From Neoceratodus forsteri (taxonomy: Eukaryota; Chordata; Ceratodontiformes; Ceratodontidae), in NCBI GenBank assembly GCA_016271365.2, contig CM057453.1, positions 1,075,159,001-1,075,223,000 of the forward strand: a DNA stretch of 64,000 nucleotides, in the 5' to 3' direction. Below, piece after piece: positions 12,325-23,919 of this stretch. Under the pieces are notes generated by a model, which was given only the letters and a program-made list of their open reading frames with translations, was not told where the DNA came from and ran no database searches. The position numbers and the translations under genes were made by a program. Each line of letters starts with the position of its first letter. Within the stretch, counting starts at the first letter, position 1.

Positions 12325-12660
12325 TGATAGTGCCTAGTCATGTCACAGTGGGCTATCCTATGGGAACCAGTGATCACTGTGCAGTGTGGTTCAACATTAA
12401 GATGGGTGCAGAGGCAAGCCACAAAAAGACGAGGGTCCTGGACTTTAGTAGGCTGGATTTTAAAGAAATGGTAGACTGCTTCAGAAGCAGCCTAGCAAGG
12501 GAGGATTGTCAGAGTGGGGTAGAGGAACAGTGGAGAAAATTAAGTAAAAGTATAGGGAAGGCAACCAGCATCTGCATGAAGGAAGAGAGCAAAAGCAGGA
12601 GGAAAAAAGGACCATTATTGTACTGTAGGGAAGTGGCCATGAAGGTGTCTGAAGCACATC
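12325..12660 (+). pseudogene. CR1 LINE fragment (endonuclease end and linker)
   Basis: Codons for GTSDHCAVWFNIKMG (about 12,369) match the last catalytic motif (SDH) of the CR1 apurinic endonuclease. They are followed by the usual linker with RVLDFSRLDFKEMVDCFRSS. The frame stays open for over 100 codons (12,324-12,710). It ends before the ORF1 portion of the next CR1, so it is an independent fragment, or the two were rearranged relative to each other. Confidence 0.7.
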
Positions 12661-12809
12661 CCCCAACCGGTTTGGATAAGCAACTCCTATGCTGTTATGG
12701 AGGAGCGGGATAGCCCCACAATGGCACCCATGGCTGAGACCAAGGAGGATGGGCGAATTCTCCAGGATGCAGCACCAAGGAAGGGGAAAGAGAACCCCAA
12801 AGGAGGAGG

Positions 12810-13300
12810 AAGCTTCTCCTGGTGGGGGACTCAGTTGTCCGAGGAGTGAAGTTAGAGGAACCTAGCAGGAAGGACAGGGAGATAAAGTGCATTTCAGAAA
12901 GCACTGCATGGCGGGATGAGAAGCAGATCAATAGGATTGCAAGGGTAATGGCAATGAGGGAGGAACTGTATTTTATCATCCACCTGGGGATGAATGATCC
13001 GGTAGCAGACAAAATGGAAGTAGCTAGAATCCAAAAGGATTTCAGGAAGTTGGGGGGAGCCTGAAGCATGTAGAACGCTCCATCTCCTTCTCAGAGGTGC
13101 TACCTGTCCATGGCAGGGAAGAGGCTAGAGCACTCCACATCCAGAAATTAAACTCCTGGTTGAAGGAATGGCATGGAAGGGAGGGTTTATGGCTTCATGG
13201 GGGACTGGGGCCTCACCTGGATGGATGCAAGCCTGTATAAAGACAATGGCCTGCATCTGTCAGGGAAGGTGACCTGAATAAGTCATTTGAATGCTTCAGT
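12810..13300 (+). pseudogene. CR1 ORF1 esterase-like (SGNH hydrolase) region
   Basis: LLLVGDSVVRG (12,811-12,843) is the first SGNH block with the nucleophile serine in GDS. IIHLGMNDP (about 12,977) corresponds to the GxND block. NGLHLSGKVT (about 13,246) corresponds to the final block with its histidine. CR1 ORF1 proteins are known to carry such an esterase, with an unclear role in retrotransposition. The middle is frameshifted after KLGGA (13,063). The conserved residues I can see are S, N-D and H in the expected order. Confidence 0.75.
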
Positions 13301-13579
13301 GACAAGCATTTAAACTGGCCAAGGGGGGAGGAGGGAGTCAGGAAGGTCAGATGGCTTAGTATCAACCCCCCCAAGGGCACATGCAGGAAAATGAGTTGCA
13401 GTCTGGGACATTGAGAGCAGAAGGAGAGTGGGAAGCAGTGAATTCTAGGCCACACAAGAAAGACAACTAGGGAGGGGGGATGGAGCAGAGGAGGGGAGGG
13501 GGAAGAAGCAGGAGAGCAGCAGCATGGGAAGGAAAGGAATAGGATACAAAAAATGGAAGGCATGGTAACATATACCTAC

Positions 13580-14220
13580 TGCCTGGGAAGTAAAATCCCA
13601 GACCTGGAGGCATTGATAGTAGAGGCAGACCTGGACATAGTAGCAATAAATGAGACATGATACACTGTTAATCATGGGACATTGATGTACCAGGTTATGC
13701 TCTGTTCAGGAGGAATGGGGGGTAAAAAAGGAGGGAGTGTGGCCCTGTACGTCAGAGAGGGTATGAAGGTGCAAGAGGTGCAAGGTAGACAGGGGGAGGC
13801 TGAGGCACTGTGGGTCACCCTTGAACCTGGCAAAGGCTCAGCAATGTGCACAGTGGTTACCTACAGGCCTTCAGCACAGGGTGAAGAAGTGGGCAGGGAG
13901 CTTGTGGATGGAATACACAGTATGGCAACAAAAGGTGAATTCCTGCTGCTGGGGGATTTCAGCATGCCAGATGTGGATTGGTTCACCCAGGCAGCTGCTT
14001 TAGCCAGAAACAGAAGCATCCTGGATTCCCTACAGGGGGCAAATCTCAGGCAGCTTGTGCTTGATCCAGATGAAAGGCCATTCTTGACCTGATACTAAAC
14101 AATAGGGACAGAACACAGATGTCTGTGTGGAGGGGCAACTGGGATACAGCGACCACCACATAGTGTGGTTTAGCAAAGGAACCGGGACCCAGTCCAGTCA
14201 CACGAGGGCAAATGTTTTGG
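13580..14220 (+). pseudogene. CR1 endonuclease domain (decayed)
   Basis: GSKIPDLEALIVEADLDIV (about 13,585) is the start of the APE-like endonuclease. GGSVALYVREGMKVQEVQG (13,733) and TYRPSAQGEEVGRELVDGI (13,859) follow, then GEFLLLGDFSMPDVDW (about 13,936), in which the usual GDFN/GDLN reads GDFS. LDSLQGANLRQLVLDPDE (14,022) ends the open part at 14,092. The SDH box is visible near 14,150 in another frame (YSDHHIVWF). It would nick target DNA if intact. Confidence 0.75.
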
Positions 14221-14479
14221 ATTTCAAGAAGGCAGACTTCACTGACATGGGGAGATACATCATAATAGCCTTCTTCGGAAGCTTGTAAAAGGGTGACATT
14301 CAGGATGTATGAAGAAACACAGAAGAATGAGGATAGAGTGGTGTACCAGGTAAAACAGGGAAGCAGATAAGGTAATGAGGGGATCAAAGGCTCAGACAGA
14401 ATAAAGCATAGCCAAAGGTTATCAAAGGAAGACCAGACTTTCTTCAGGTACATAAGCAAGGAGAGGAAGGCAAGGGGAT

Positions 14480-16320
14480 GGATTCTGAGGATAAGGAGGA
14501 TGACAAAGGGAGACTGCACAGAAGGGGGTCAGAAAAAAGCAGATATTCTGAACAGGTACTTCTACTGTTTTCACAATGGAGAGAGAGACAGCGACAGACC
14601 TCCAAGGAGCAGCACGAACACTGGAGAGGGAAGTGAACACAAGTCCATTTTCAAAGGAAAGAGTATTATTGAAGGGACTTCAAATTTTAGGGCGGACGAG
14701 GCCATACAACCGGATGGATACACCCAAGGATTTAAGGAAACTAGGCAGGGAGGTGCTTGTTGCAGTACTCATGGCCTTATTCAACAACTCACTGGAAACA
14801 GGAGTGGTTCTAGAGGGCTAGAGGAGAGCAGACATAGTCCCATTTTGTAAGCACATCAGCAGAGAGGAGGCTAGCAAGTATAGTCTGGTCTGTCTTACTT
14901 GAGTCATGGAAAAATTAATGGAATCCATACTAAAAGAGAGACAGTTAGAGTATCTTGAATCCAGTGGGCTGCAAGACAACAGGCAGCACAGATTCACAAG
15001 AGGAAGGTCATGCCAAATGAATCTGGTAGATTTCTCTGACTGGATGACCAGGGAACTAGGTATGGGGAGAGCAGTGGACATGATTGATCTGGAGTTTAGT
15101 TAGGTCTTCAGCACTGTACCACATACTGTAGGAGGCTGATAAAGAAACTGAATGGTCTAAGGGTGGGATCCAAAATTGTTAACTGGGTTCAATGTGCCTG
15201 TGCAACTGATTTTGTGCTTGTGTAACATAGATAATCTTTGGCTGTCCCGCCCCTCTATCCATGGGATATACCACCCTATATGGGTACGAAGGGAAGGAAC
15301 CCTAGAGGAGGGTTCCATCCCTTGAGGTGCTGTGAGAGTGATTCCCTTGGCTTAAGGTACCTTAGGAAGAAGCCCACAGGAAAGAGAGGCATGCTGCTGG
15401 GGGAGGAGGGGTGAATGGAGGGGCAAAGAAAAAATGCTTGTGTGTGGAGTGAGGAGAGCAGCCCTTATATGGGCTGAATGGGGGTGTGTCCCTGTTTCAC
15501 TGCCCCCTTGAACTACAGGCTGTAGCCTTCCAATTAGTACAGTAGCTAGTTAATGGATAAGAGACAGAGGGTGGTGGTTAACAGCACTCACTCTAATGAT
15601 GGGAGACTGACCAAAGGGGTACCACAGGGCTCAGTACTGGGACCAATCCTTTCGAACATAGGGGACACTGCAGAAGAACTGAAGGGAAGGTATGCCTTTT
15701 TGCAGATGATATCAACATTTGCAATAGGGTGGACACCCAGGAGTAGTGGAGAGAATGATCAGGGATCTTGTGAATTTTGAGGAGTGGTAAAAAGCATGGC
15801 AGTTGGGTTCAATTCCAAAAAGTGCAAAATCATGCACCTTGGGCATAGGAACCCAAGAGCTGAGAATAGGATGGGGGGTTATTAACAGACAATAAACAGG
15901 AAAGGGATCTTGGGGTTATTATGTCTGAGGAGCTCAACGTGGCACTACGACAAAGCAGTGGGTAGGGCTAGTGGGATGTTGGGAGGGTATCTCCATCAGG
16001 AGGAAGGAGATGGTGTTGCCAGACCTCACCTAGAGTATGATGTAGTTTTGGAGAACAAACCTCAGAAAGAAAATAGACAGGGTGGAAGAAGTCCACAGGA
16101 GGGCAGTAAAATGGTGCAGGGTTTACATGAGAAGCCCTAAGAGGAGAGACAGAAGGATCTCAGCATGTATAGCCTTGAAGAGAGAAAAGTGGCATGATAC
16201 AGGCCTACAAGTATCGCACAGGAGTGAACAGGGTCCAGGGGAGTCTCTTTCAAATGTGAAAGCACCAGGACCAGGGGGAATGCAATGCAGCTGGGAGGGG
16301 GGTCAAGAGTGACTTGAAAA
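14480..16320 (+). pseudogene. CR1 reverse transcriptase (decayed, interrupted)
   Basis: KADILNRYFYCFHNGE (14,536), then MEKLMESILKERQLEYLESS (14,906), GLQDNRQHRFTRGRSCQMNL (14,969) and IDLEFS (motif A remnant, 15,083). After the inserted block, the RT resumes with MDKRQRVVVNSTHSNDGRLT (15,553) and GVPQGSVLGPIL (15,616). An FADD-like box is near 15,700 in another frame. Then come the C-terminal part (GLHEKP and EERNLSMYSLEER-like codons to 16,200) and a CR1-type coding end at about 16,330-16,400. Many frame breaks. Confidence 0.75.
15190..15548. mobile_element. Unidentified insertion of about 360 bp in CR1 RT
   Basis: CR1 codons for KLNGLRVGSKIVNWV stop near 15,189 and resume at MDKRQRV (15,553). 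The block between is GC-rich and has no match to other repeats in the window. GTTAA occurs at both edges (15,176 and 15,549) and may be a short target duplication. No terminal inverted repeat, A-tail or tRNA-like head was seen. Small self-complementary stretches such as AACCCTAGAGGAGGGTT occur inside it. The class is unknown. Confidence 0.35.
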
Positions 16321-16604
16321 AATATTGGTAGATGCCTGGAATAGCTTGCCAGCTGAAGTGGTGGAGGCTGAAACAGCAGGGGGCTTCAAGCATGTGTGGC
16401 GTAGACATAGCAGTATATTAGAGAAGAGGCTGGGAGGTGGGAGGGTCAATGGGGACCAGACAGCATGTGAAGAGGAAGATGAGGCAGGAAACGTCTAGGC
16501 AGACTAGGTAGGCCAGCAGTCCTTTTCTTATGACAAATTCAGTGTTTCTCTTTCTATGTTCATAATGGCACACCTACTATAGAAACAGCTTTTACTACAG
16601 TAGG

Positions 16605-16694
16605 CATCTTTATTTATTTAGTTAGTTAGTTTTTGTTGACCGGGTAAGTGCACTAGACAAATTCTGCCTATTTTCAGGCATGACCTGGGGGAGG
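16605..16694 (-). mobile_element. L2-like LINE 3' tail (short)
   Basis: TTTATTTAGTTAGTTAG followed by TTGACCGGGTAAGTGCACTAG and TATTTTCAGGCATGACCTGGG repeats the 3' end seen at 55-150. Read on the minus strand it is a severely 5'-truncated retrocopy lying between CR1 and the SINE. Confidence 0.6.
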
Positions 16695-16789
16695 GGGGAT
16701 ACAGATGGTTGCCAACTGACCTTGAACCAGATTAAGCTGTTGGTGGCATTTTTAGTGAAAGGGAGGAAATTTGGCCAGGGCACTGGGGA

Positions 16790-16803
16790 AATTCCCCTAC
16801 TCT
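16790..16803 (+). repeat. Tx1 insertion motif AATTCCCCTACTCT, left copy
   Basis: Exact 14-bp match to 28,952-28,965 and 22,983-22,996, with near copies at 22,812-22,826 and 23,147-23,160. As the first and last copies flank the whole Tx1 block within one SINE, they are best read as the target duplication. Confidence 0.7.
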
Positions 16804-16845
16804 GACTGCAGGGGGAACCTTTTGGCTGTCTGGCTGCTTGCCAAG

Positions 16846-18943
16846 ATGGCTGCCATCCCGGACCCTGGTGGAGATGCTGGAGATACTGCTCTCAGTCCTC
16901 AGGATCTTGCCATTGATTTTCAGCCTGCTCCTCTCTCTATGGGTTACAGTAATGTTCGTTTAGACTCTGTACCTGATTTGGATTCTTCATCTGCGGTGCT
17001 ACAGTCTTCCACTGCTGCTATTGCCTCGGATGCTACATCGTCTACAGCGGACCCCTCTGCCATCATTGCTTCTGGGCCTAGCACTATTTCCACATCCCCT
17101 TCACAACTACGCCTTTTCTACTTCCAACACTGCTCTCTCTTACGGCGATCTGTGCAGGAAGAAGGCGCTTCACATTCTGGCTCGCTGCTTGTTACGGCCC
17201 CGACTGCACTTCCCACTACGCTACCTTCTGCAGGATTACAAACTCAGACTGCTGTTCCTACCTGTTCAGCCGAGCCTTTGCCATGATCATTTCCTCCTGA
17301 ATCTGCCCATGGACCTGTTGCCTCTCTCAACTCAGTCTGGTCCACTGCTTCTGCTCTCCAGGCTGCGGGCTGGACACAACCCCTTCCTGGTGCGCCATGG
17401 ACCTCTCCTCGTGCGGTCCGTGCTCAGGACATTATACGCAACACCTTGGTTCCTATACACTCCACTGAACCTGATTCTCTACCGATTTCCTCTCCTTTGT
17501 TGGAGCCTTGCCAGGATTTTTCAGCTCCCACCCGGGTTTCCATTGTTGGCCAACCACCTCTTCTTTCTCCAGACATTGCACCTGTAACAGATGCTACCTC
17601 GGCTCCTCAACTCCCCGTTTCTGCACTCTCTTCCTCAGACGACAGGATTCAGCATTGCAAGGATGATTCTGCCCTGCCTTCTCTGACTGCAGGTGAGACT
17701 TTACCAGATCGCTCCTTTCACCTAAGTGATCTTTTTTCAGAACTTGGGTGCCCCAGCTCAGCGTAGGAACGCTGTTCACTTGAAATATTTTGTCAACCTT
17801 TCTGCTGCTCCTGATCATGAAACAGTTCTGCACTCCATGTTAAGGGACTCTCTGGGTGTTTCAGCTAGTGAATTGGTTGCATTCATTCATGTCAAGAGGG
17901 AATCTATTTATGACACCAGTTTCAAAAATGTGTACACCTTGGAGAGATTCTGGGCTAAATATGAATTGGTGAAGACTCAGCCTTTATGTGCACCCTTTAT
18001 GCTCATTCCCCTTACTATGCCTACCATTAAAATTATTACTCTTCTTTTTTGCAATGAGGGAGTGAGCATATCAGATGTCCAATACTGGCTTCAGCAGCGC
18101 TGTGACATTTTCAAGGCCCCTCAACCTATTTTGGATGAAGACCTCATCTGGACTGGGGGCTGGAAGGTTAAGGTACAATTGTGACAGACTGACTGGGGTA
18201 TTACCCACTTGCCAGGCAGTTTCTATATTGGTAGGGACAGGGGATTGTGTTTTTACCCGGGCCAACCCTGTACCTACCATAAATGCGGAGCTCATACACA
18301 CCTCAGCCACACTTGCCATAAGCCCCGCTGCTCGATTTGTTTGGCCTATGGTCATGTCAGCCTTAGCTTTCCAGACCTGCAGAAATGTAACCTCTGCAAT
18401 GAGCCCAGCCACACCTACAACCAGTGCCCTTGGGCAGACCACAATAGACTGGATTGCATCCCTCAGGACCAGGTGGCCCTTATTTCTGATTCTCAATCCC
18501 AGATACTTCATCAGCATATGGGGAAGCACCAGGACGAAGCACCCCCCTTCCCTCCCATGGTCACTGTCCCGGCTTCCCCACCAGAGATTTGGACAGCTGA
18601 TCCTATGCCGCATGACCATGTCCCACCCAGTATGGACCTAGACCCACTGCTTGTAACTCCTTCTGACCCTATGCCCCTCTCCTCCTCCAGACCAGGATCC
18701 CTTCATGGAGGTATCTCAGGGCAAGCAGGCAAATCTAAAGGCAAATGGAAGGCTCCCAGTCCCCCTCCTAGACAATCCATTCTGACTTGGAACCAGTATC
18801 AGACCTTAACAAAACGGAAGCAGTGGAGTGACATAATGGATAAAGAAAATGATTCAGAGTCCTCTCAAGCCTCTTCTATCCATATGGACTACTCTTCTGA
18901 TTCCCAGCGAGATCCCTGTCCCTCTAGACCTGATACCGGATAG
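16846..18943 (+). pseudogene. Tx1 ORF1: RRM-like and zinc-knuckle nucleic-acid binding protein
   Basis: The start MAAIPDP (16,846) follows a short leader. A Ser/Pro-rich region continues to 17,766 in one frame with a single TGA at 17,284. A second frame (17,730-18,184) holds the conserved core, with NAVHLKYFV, LRDSLGVSASELVAFIHVK, FWAKYELVKTQP and DLIWTGGWKVKV. A third (18,209-18,943) has GSFYIGRDRGLCFYPGQP followed by three zinc knuckles. In the first, TYHKCGAHTHLSHTC, a cysteine has become tyrosine. In the second, CSICLAYGHVSLSF, the last cysteine is phenylalanine. The third, CNLCNEPSHTYNQC, is intact. The tail (RKQWSDIMDKEND) is acidic and Ser-rich. Such proteins bind the element RNA. Confidence 0.8.
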
Positions 18944-19023
18944 AGATCTGCAGTTACTTGATTTTACTTGTTTAACCTTCCTGATTTTTTCCCCCTAGTT
19001 TTATCATTTTCTGCTATTTTCCT

Positions 19024-22000
19024 ATGTCAGGTGGTATGAGCCTTCACTGTTTCATGCTTAATGTGTGCAGCATGAAATCCCATAGGAAGCTCCTCACCTC
19101 CTTACAATACCTTTTGGATCTTCCTCATGATTTTTATTTGCTTCAGGATACCAGATTGAAGACCTGTTATGAACTGTCTCGGGCTTCTGCGAGTTGGACC
19201 AAGGGCCCTTCTTACTGGTCCTCCAGTGAGGATACATGTGACGGTTTGGGTATTTTATTTTCTGGTTTTGATTGTACAGTTACGCGACTGGTTGATATTG
19301 TTCCTGGCAGAGCTCTTATGCTTGACTGCACTTTTCGTTGCCACCGGCTCCAGATTCTGAATGTTTATGCGCCCCAAAGTATCGCCGCACGTTCCAATTT
19401 GTTCAGGTCTTTACAACCTTACTTACACACCTCCCGCCATCTTTACATGGGGGGGGGATTTCAATTGTGGTCATACCCTGGCAGATAGAGGGGGTTCCAC
19501 TTGGAAACTTTTTGGCGACTCTACTGCATTGCGTGCCATCCTTCAGACCGCTTCTCTTAAAGACAGCTACTGTGAAGTGCATCCCTCCGGAGCTAAAACC
19601 TATCACAGAGGACTTTTGGCCACTCGTATAGATTTTTTCTTTCTTTCTCAGAATGTTAAGGTTCATCAGGCTAAAGTTGTTCCTTGCAAAACCTCGGATC
19701 ACATGGCTATTTCCATATTATGCTCTCCTTCCACAGCTTCTCACCCTCTGGTCGTTTCCTCACATTGGAAATTGAATAGTTCATTGTTACCTGATGATTG
19801 TCTTGTTTGGGATTGTCGGGATTTCCTGCTGGCCCATGCCTCAGTACTGGATGCTTATGCCTTCCCCCTTCCATGGTGAGAAGACACCAAACTGGATCTC
19901 AAACATTTCTTTCTTCGGCATGCTAGAAGGAAATCGGCCTCCTCTTATCATCAGTATTTACTTTTATGATGACATTTACAGGATACTATCTCAAGGGTGT
20001 CTGAGTCTGGCCTTGATCTCTCCCCTCTTATTGCCTTGCTCAAGACCCAGATGGAAGCATATCAGTACGATAGGGCTCGATCCTTGCGTCTAGAGGCTTC
20101 TTGTGGCACTGGTTCTTTCAAAGCTTCTTTTGACATCTATAAGCGTTGTTCTGACAGAGTGTCAGCAACGCATATTGACCGCCTTGTTGATCCGGACTCT
20201 ACGACTGTTTATGATACTATAGCCTCTCTTCAAGGTAAGGTTTTTTCACACCTGAATAGTGTCTTTGGTACCCCTATGGTGACTTTACCTCTGGATACTT
20301 CCCTTCTTGAATTCCAGCTCCCATCTCCTCCTCTAGATCTCTGCACCCGGTTGACTGCCCCAATATCCTTATTGGAGGTCCAGACCACCATCAAGAAGCA
20401 AAAACAATGTACTTCTCCAGGGCCAGATGGTCTGACGGTGGAGCTTTATCACACGTTTACTGACCTTTTTTCTCCTAGTCTCACCATACTCTTCAGTACT
20501 ATTATTGCTTCTCATTCGGTTCCCCAACACTTCTTGGATGCCATTATGTTTCTCTTATATAAGAAGGGGGATAGGGCAGATATTCAAAACTGGAGACCAT
20601 TGGGCCTTCTGAACGTAGACTACAAGATTTTTGCCTCTGTTTTGCTCCATCAACTTCTCATGTCATTTCTGAAGTTCAGACCTGCACTATTCCACATTGC
20701 TCTATTGTTTCAAATCTTTCTCTTCTACAGGATGTCTCTGCCTTCAGCTCTTCTTCTTCTCCTTCCCTTCTCCTTTCTCTAGATCAGGAGAAAGCGTTTG
20801 ACAGGGTGAACCACGACTACCTTTTCACGTTCTCTCACACTATGGTATTCCATGTCGTTTCATCCAGTGGCTTAAACTGCTTTATTCTACAGCGTGGATC
20901 CAGCCTTATGAGAATGGCACTCCTTGCCCCTCATTTTTGAGTCGGACCGGTGTCCGACAAGGTTGCTCTTTAAGTCCCCTTCTCTACGTTTTTCATATTG
21001 ATCCCTTGTTTCACAGGATTTTACACCATCCCTCTATTCCTCATCTCTCTTTTTTTTCTGTGCCCCTTGTTACTACGGTGTTGGCTTATGTGGATGACCT
21101 TTGTATTCTCACCACACCACATCTTCAGGAGATGGACTTACTCCATCTTCTCTTGGACTTTGAACAGGTACCTGGCTCTAGGCTAAATTTCAGTAAAAGC
21201 TCCGCTTTGTACCTCCCGTTGTTACCATCCCTTGATCCTCCTCCTGCTTCTCCTCGTCGAATTGCTGGGGTACCTATATGCTACACCCCTATCAGGTTTT
21301 AGGGCTGTCCTTTGGTGCTCTGGACAACGCCCTCGCCAACTGGACTGTTGTTCTGAACAAGGCTTTCCACGTGGTTGCTTCCTGGAAGGGTCACACTATT
21401 GCTAAGCGGAAGTGGGTTTTGTTGTTGAAAACATTTGTCCTTCCCTTGTTTCTTCACTTAGCTTCCATTTTTCTGGTATCATTTTCCTTGGAAGCTGGTC
21501 TGTATAGTGTTTTTTTCAGGGTTTCTGGGGTAGTCGATTGAACCCGGTGAAGAAGAATTACACATATCTTGATTATGGTCATGGTGGTGTTCGGATGTTG
21601 AACCCTTTGGTGTTTTTTCATTGTTTATTTCTCAAATCCACTTTTCCTTCCTTGTTGCATCCCCAGCCAGCTTTTTGGTTTTCCCTTTTCCATCATCGTG
21701 TTGCTTCGTTGTGTGCGGCATGGTATCTTCCACCTACAGAGATTCCCCAGAATTTTCAGAAATATTATCTCCCCCATTTTATTACCCCCACCTTTTTAAA
21801 GATTCTCTAATGGTCTTTGACTCCTACAGTGATTCTTTCTTCCTCAAGGAAACATTTATATCAGTCTATTTTGGGATCATCCTTTCTGGACCATCCAGTG
21901 TTGAGGGACCCCCTTGGCTCTATTTTGGATTCTTCTTGTGTCTTTCATCAGTTGACTGATCCTCACATACCTCAGAAGGTTTGGGATGTTACCTGGCTTT

Positions 22001-22455
22001 CATGTCATGGCAGACTAGGTGTTCAGGATAATCTGAAGCATAAATCTTTGGGGGAAAGAACTTGTCCTCGTGACTCGTGCCCTTCCACTCCTGAAACAAT
22101 GTTCCATTTTTTTATTGATTGCCCCATACACAGCCAGTTTGGACCCTTCTTCTACATAAGTGGAAGGAAATGGCCCTTCCTACTCTTACTTATGGTATTT
22201 TAATTTATGGCATTTATCCTCCTGGTCTGCATCGATACCACCCCAGTACACTTCGTCTGATTTTTGCCTTCTGCTGTTACTATTTGTGGCAGGCCAGATG
22301 TGTATTTCTGTTGCAACAAAAGGTATGTAATCCCATTCAGGTAGTAACTCAAATTTTGCAAGGTTTGAGTACTGTCTACACCTCCGAGAAGGCCTCCCTA
22401 CCATCTGGGGTTTTCCAACACTACTGGGATTTCTGTTCCTGGATTTTTTCCTGAG
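19024..22455 (+). pseudogene. Tx1 ORF2: endonuclease and reverse transcriptase
   Basis: ATG at 19,024, 80 bp after ORF1. Endonuclease: LNVCSMKSHRK (19,048), LLQDTRL (19,138), LNVYAPQ (19,358), GGDFNCG across a G8 run with a frameshift at about 19,455, TRIDFFFLS (19,623) and KTSDHMAI (19,689). RT: SPGPDGLTVELYH (20,416), LLYKKGD (20,555), NWRPLGLLNVDYKIFAS (20,589), motif A DQEKAFDRVNHDYLF (20,783, frame-shifted), TGVRQGCSLSPLLYVFHID (20,946) and the catalytic box LAYVDDLCIL (21,085), where the usual alanine is valine. The C-terminal cysteine-histidine motif is CPRDSCPSTPETMFHFFIDC (22,065). Roughly 1,140 codons in total; at least five frame breaks. Confidence 0.85.
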
Positions 22456-22469
22456 TTTACTTATCTTTG

Positions 22470-23160
22470 CACTGGGACATTCCCCTGCCCTTGTACTGGG
22501 GCTAGGATGGAGGTTATGTTCTCATACATTTTCTGTATATCTCCTGATTCCAGTATGATGTCCTGCTATACTCAGTTTTTTGTTGTTTTTTTTTGTGTGC
22601 AAACGTTCTTTTTTGTGTGTTTTGTTTGCAGTTTTCTATTGCCTGTTCCTTTTCTCACTTGATGATTTTGGGATGTAGATGATGTACTCAAACTGACTGT
22701 TTTTCTCCATAGCCTCAGTATACTGAGCCCTCAATGTTAGTTTGTTTTCTCTATGTTTTTATGTGATGTATTGCATTTTTTGATTATTTTCGTTTCATGT
22801 TTTTCACTGCAAACTCCCCCTACTCTTTTCATAGGGCTGGGATGGGGACTATGTATAAATATGAATATTTTATGTATGCAGATCATGTATGCTGTGATTT
22901 TTTTTATGTTTTGATTTCTTTTCCCATGATTTTGTATGATGTAATACGATTTTGTAAATTTTGTTTTCAGTTTTGCATACTGAATTCCCCTACTCTTCAA
23001 GTGGGGCTGGGATGGGGGTTATGTGTAGCTACGGATTGTTTTAGCTTCGTTGTTCATGTATGCTGTAGTACTTATTTTCTGTTTTTCCTTTATGTTTTTG
23101 TATGATATAGTTCACATTGTGTTATTGTTTAAGTTTTTGAATAAAAAATTCCCCTACTTT
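22470..23160 (+). repeat. Tx1 3' tail units, each headed by the target motif
   Basis: Four related units begin at about 22,482, 22,812, 22,983 and 23,147. Each opens with TTCCCCTRCTCTT, and the first three continue with (G)GGGCTGGGATGGGG then TTATG or CTATG, T-rich sequence and, in the last, TTTGAATAAAAAATTCCCC. Steps are about 330, 171 and 164 bp. They are either internal 3'-UTR repeats of the LINE or serial short 5'-truncated insertions into the same motif. No coding sequence. Confidence 0.65.
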
Positions 23161-23164
23161 TTTT

Positions 23165-23700
23165 TAAAACATAAAGAAATTACAGAAAGATATTGTCCCA
23201 GAGTATGCTGTACAGCTGTATTAGAAACGATACCACATTTATTTTTTGACTCTCCATATATTGTAGAGTTTGGAAGTTAGTGCAGTCCCATTGGAGCACA
23301 CTACCCTTCACATACTTGAATTATGATTCCTTTGTTCGGGGGATAATTACAGATCATTGGAAAAAACTAAATGAAGGAAGTATACTCATCCTATTTGCAA
23401 TAATGAAATACTGGATCTGGAAAACCAGATGCTGATTTTCCATACAACAGGTTGTTTCACAAGAACAACTGTTTAACATTATAAAAGAAGACTTAAACAT
23501 ATTAAGTTTGAACTCAAAAATATCTCACGAGTCAAATATTTACACTTATGGAAAGATTTCCCCATGGTATGCTGTAATTCTATTAAACCTTTCGAGGAGT
23601 TAACACCTTGCCTGTGAGATGTTTGAAGAAATATGTATCATTATTTTACTGGTATGAAAGCAGGATATGAATTTAAATCAGCTTTTTGGTCTTAGACTAA
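23165..23700 (+). pseudogene. Tx1 ORF2 C-terminal remnant
   Basis: ERYCPRVCCTAVLETIPHLF (23,182) followed by FDSPYIVEFGS corresponds to the cysteine-histidine motif at the end of Tx1-clade ORF2, compare CPRDSCPSTPETMFHFFIDC at 22,065. After the stop at 23,278, codons such as LFAIMKYWIWKTR and LHLWKDFPM continue in changing frames. The sequence is more diverged than the upstream element, so the two belong to different subfamilies. Confidence 0.65.
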
Positions 23701-23919
23701 AATATTTCACAGAAAGAAAATATAAAAACAGAGGTTATATACAGGGTTTACTGTATAAATTATTTACGATATGTTCTAAGATATCTATTTACTTTACATT
23801 TATAGTTTCAATATCACTACTACTAATCAGTTACAGATACTTTTGAACCATTTCTTTTTTTCTGTTTTTTGGGGTTTTTTAGTGACATCAATATGAAGTG
23901 TATATTGTTAGTCCTTTTT

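Larger units (their letters stand above)
12700..16560 (+). mobile_element. CR1 LINE, nearly complete (ORF1 esterase to 3' tail)
   Basis: In order: an ORF1 esterase-like region (12,800-13,300), an endonuclease (13,580-14,220), an RT (14,480-16,320) and a 3' tail ending TTCTATGTTC at about 16,560. An unrelated insertion of about 360 bp interrupts the RT. The coding frames are broken repeatedly, so it is inactive. This is the longest CR1 in the window. Confidence 0.8.
16804..22811 (+). mobile_element. Tx1-clade LINE, nearly full length
   Basis: Two open regions: ORF1 with RRM-like and zinc-knuckle domains (16,846-18,943) and ORF2 with endonuclease and RT (19,024-22,455), then about 350 bp of 3' sequence. 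Total about 6.0 kb, close to known Tx1-group elements. The RT wording (LLYKKGD with NWRPLGLLNVDYKIFA) and the CCHC-type C-terminus place it in the L1/Tx1 group and not in CR1 or L2. It starts directly after a copy of AATTCCCCTACTCT. Scattered stops and frameshifts make it inactive, but decay is moderate. Confidence 0.85.

Noticed and set aside
16804..22811. Endogenous retrovirus, because of zinc knuckles and RT
   Set aside because: No LTRs, protease, integrase or envelope; the order of zinc-knuckle ORF1 then endonuclease plus RT is that of a Tx1-clade LINE.
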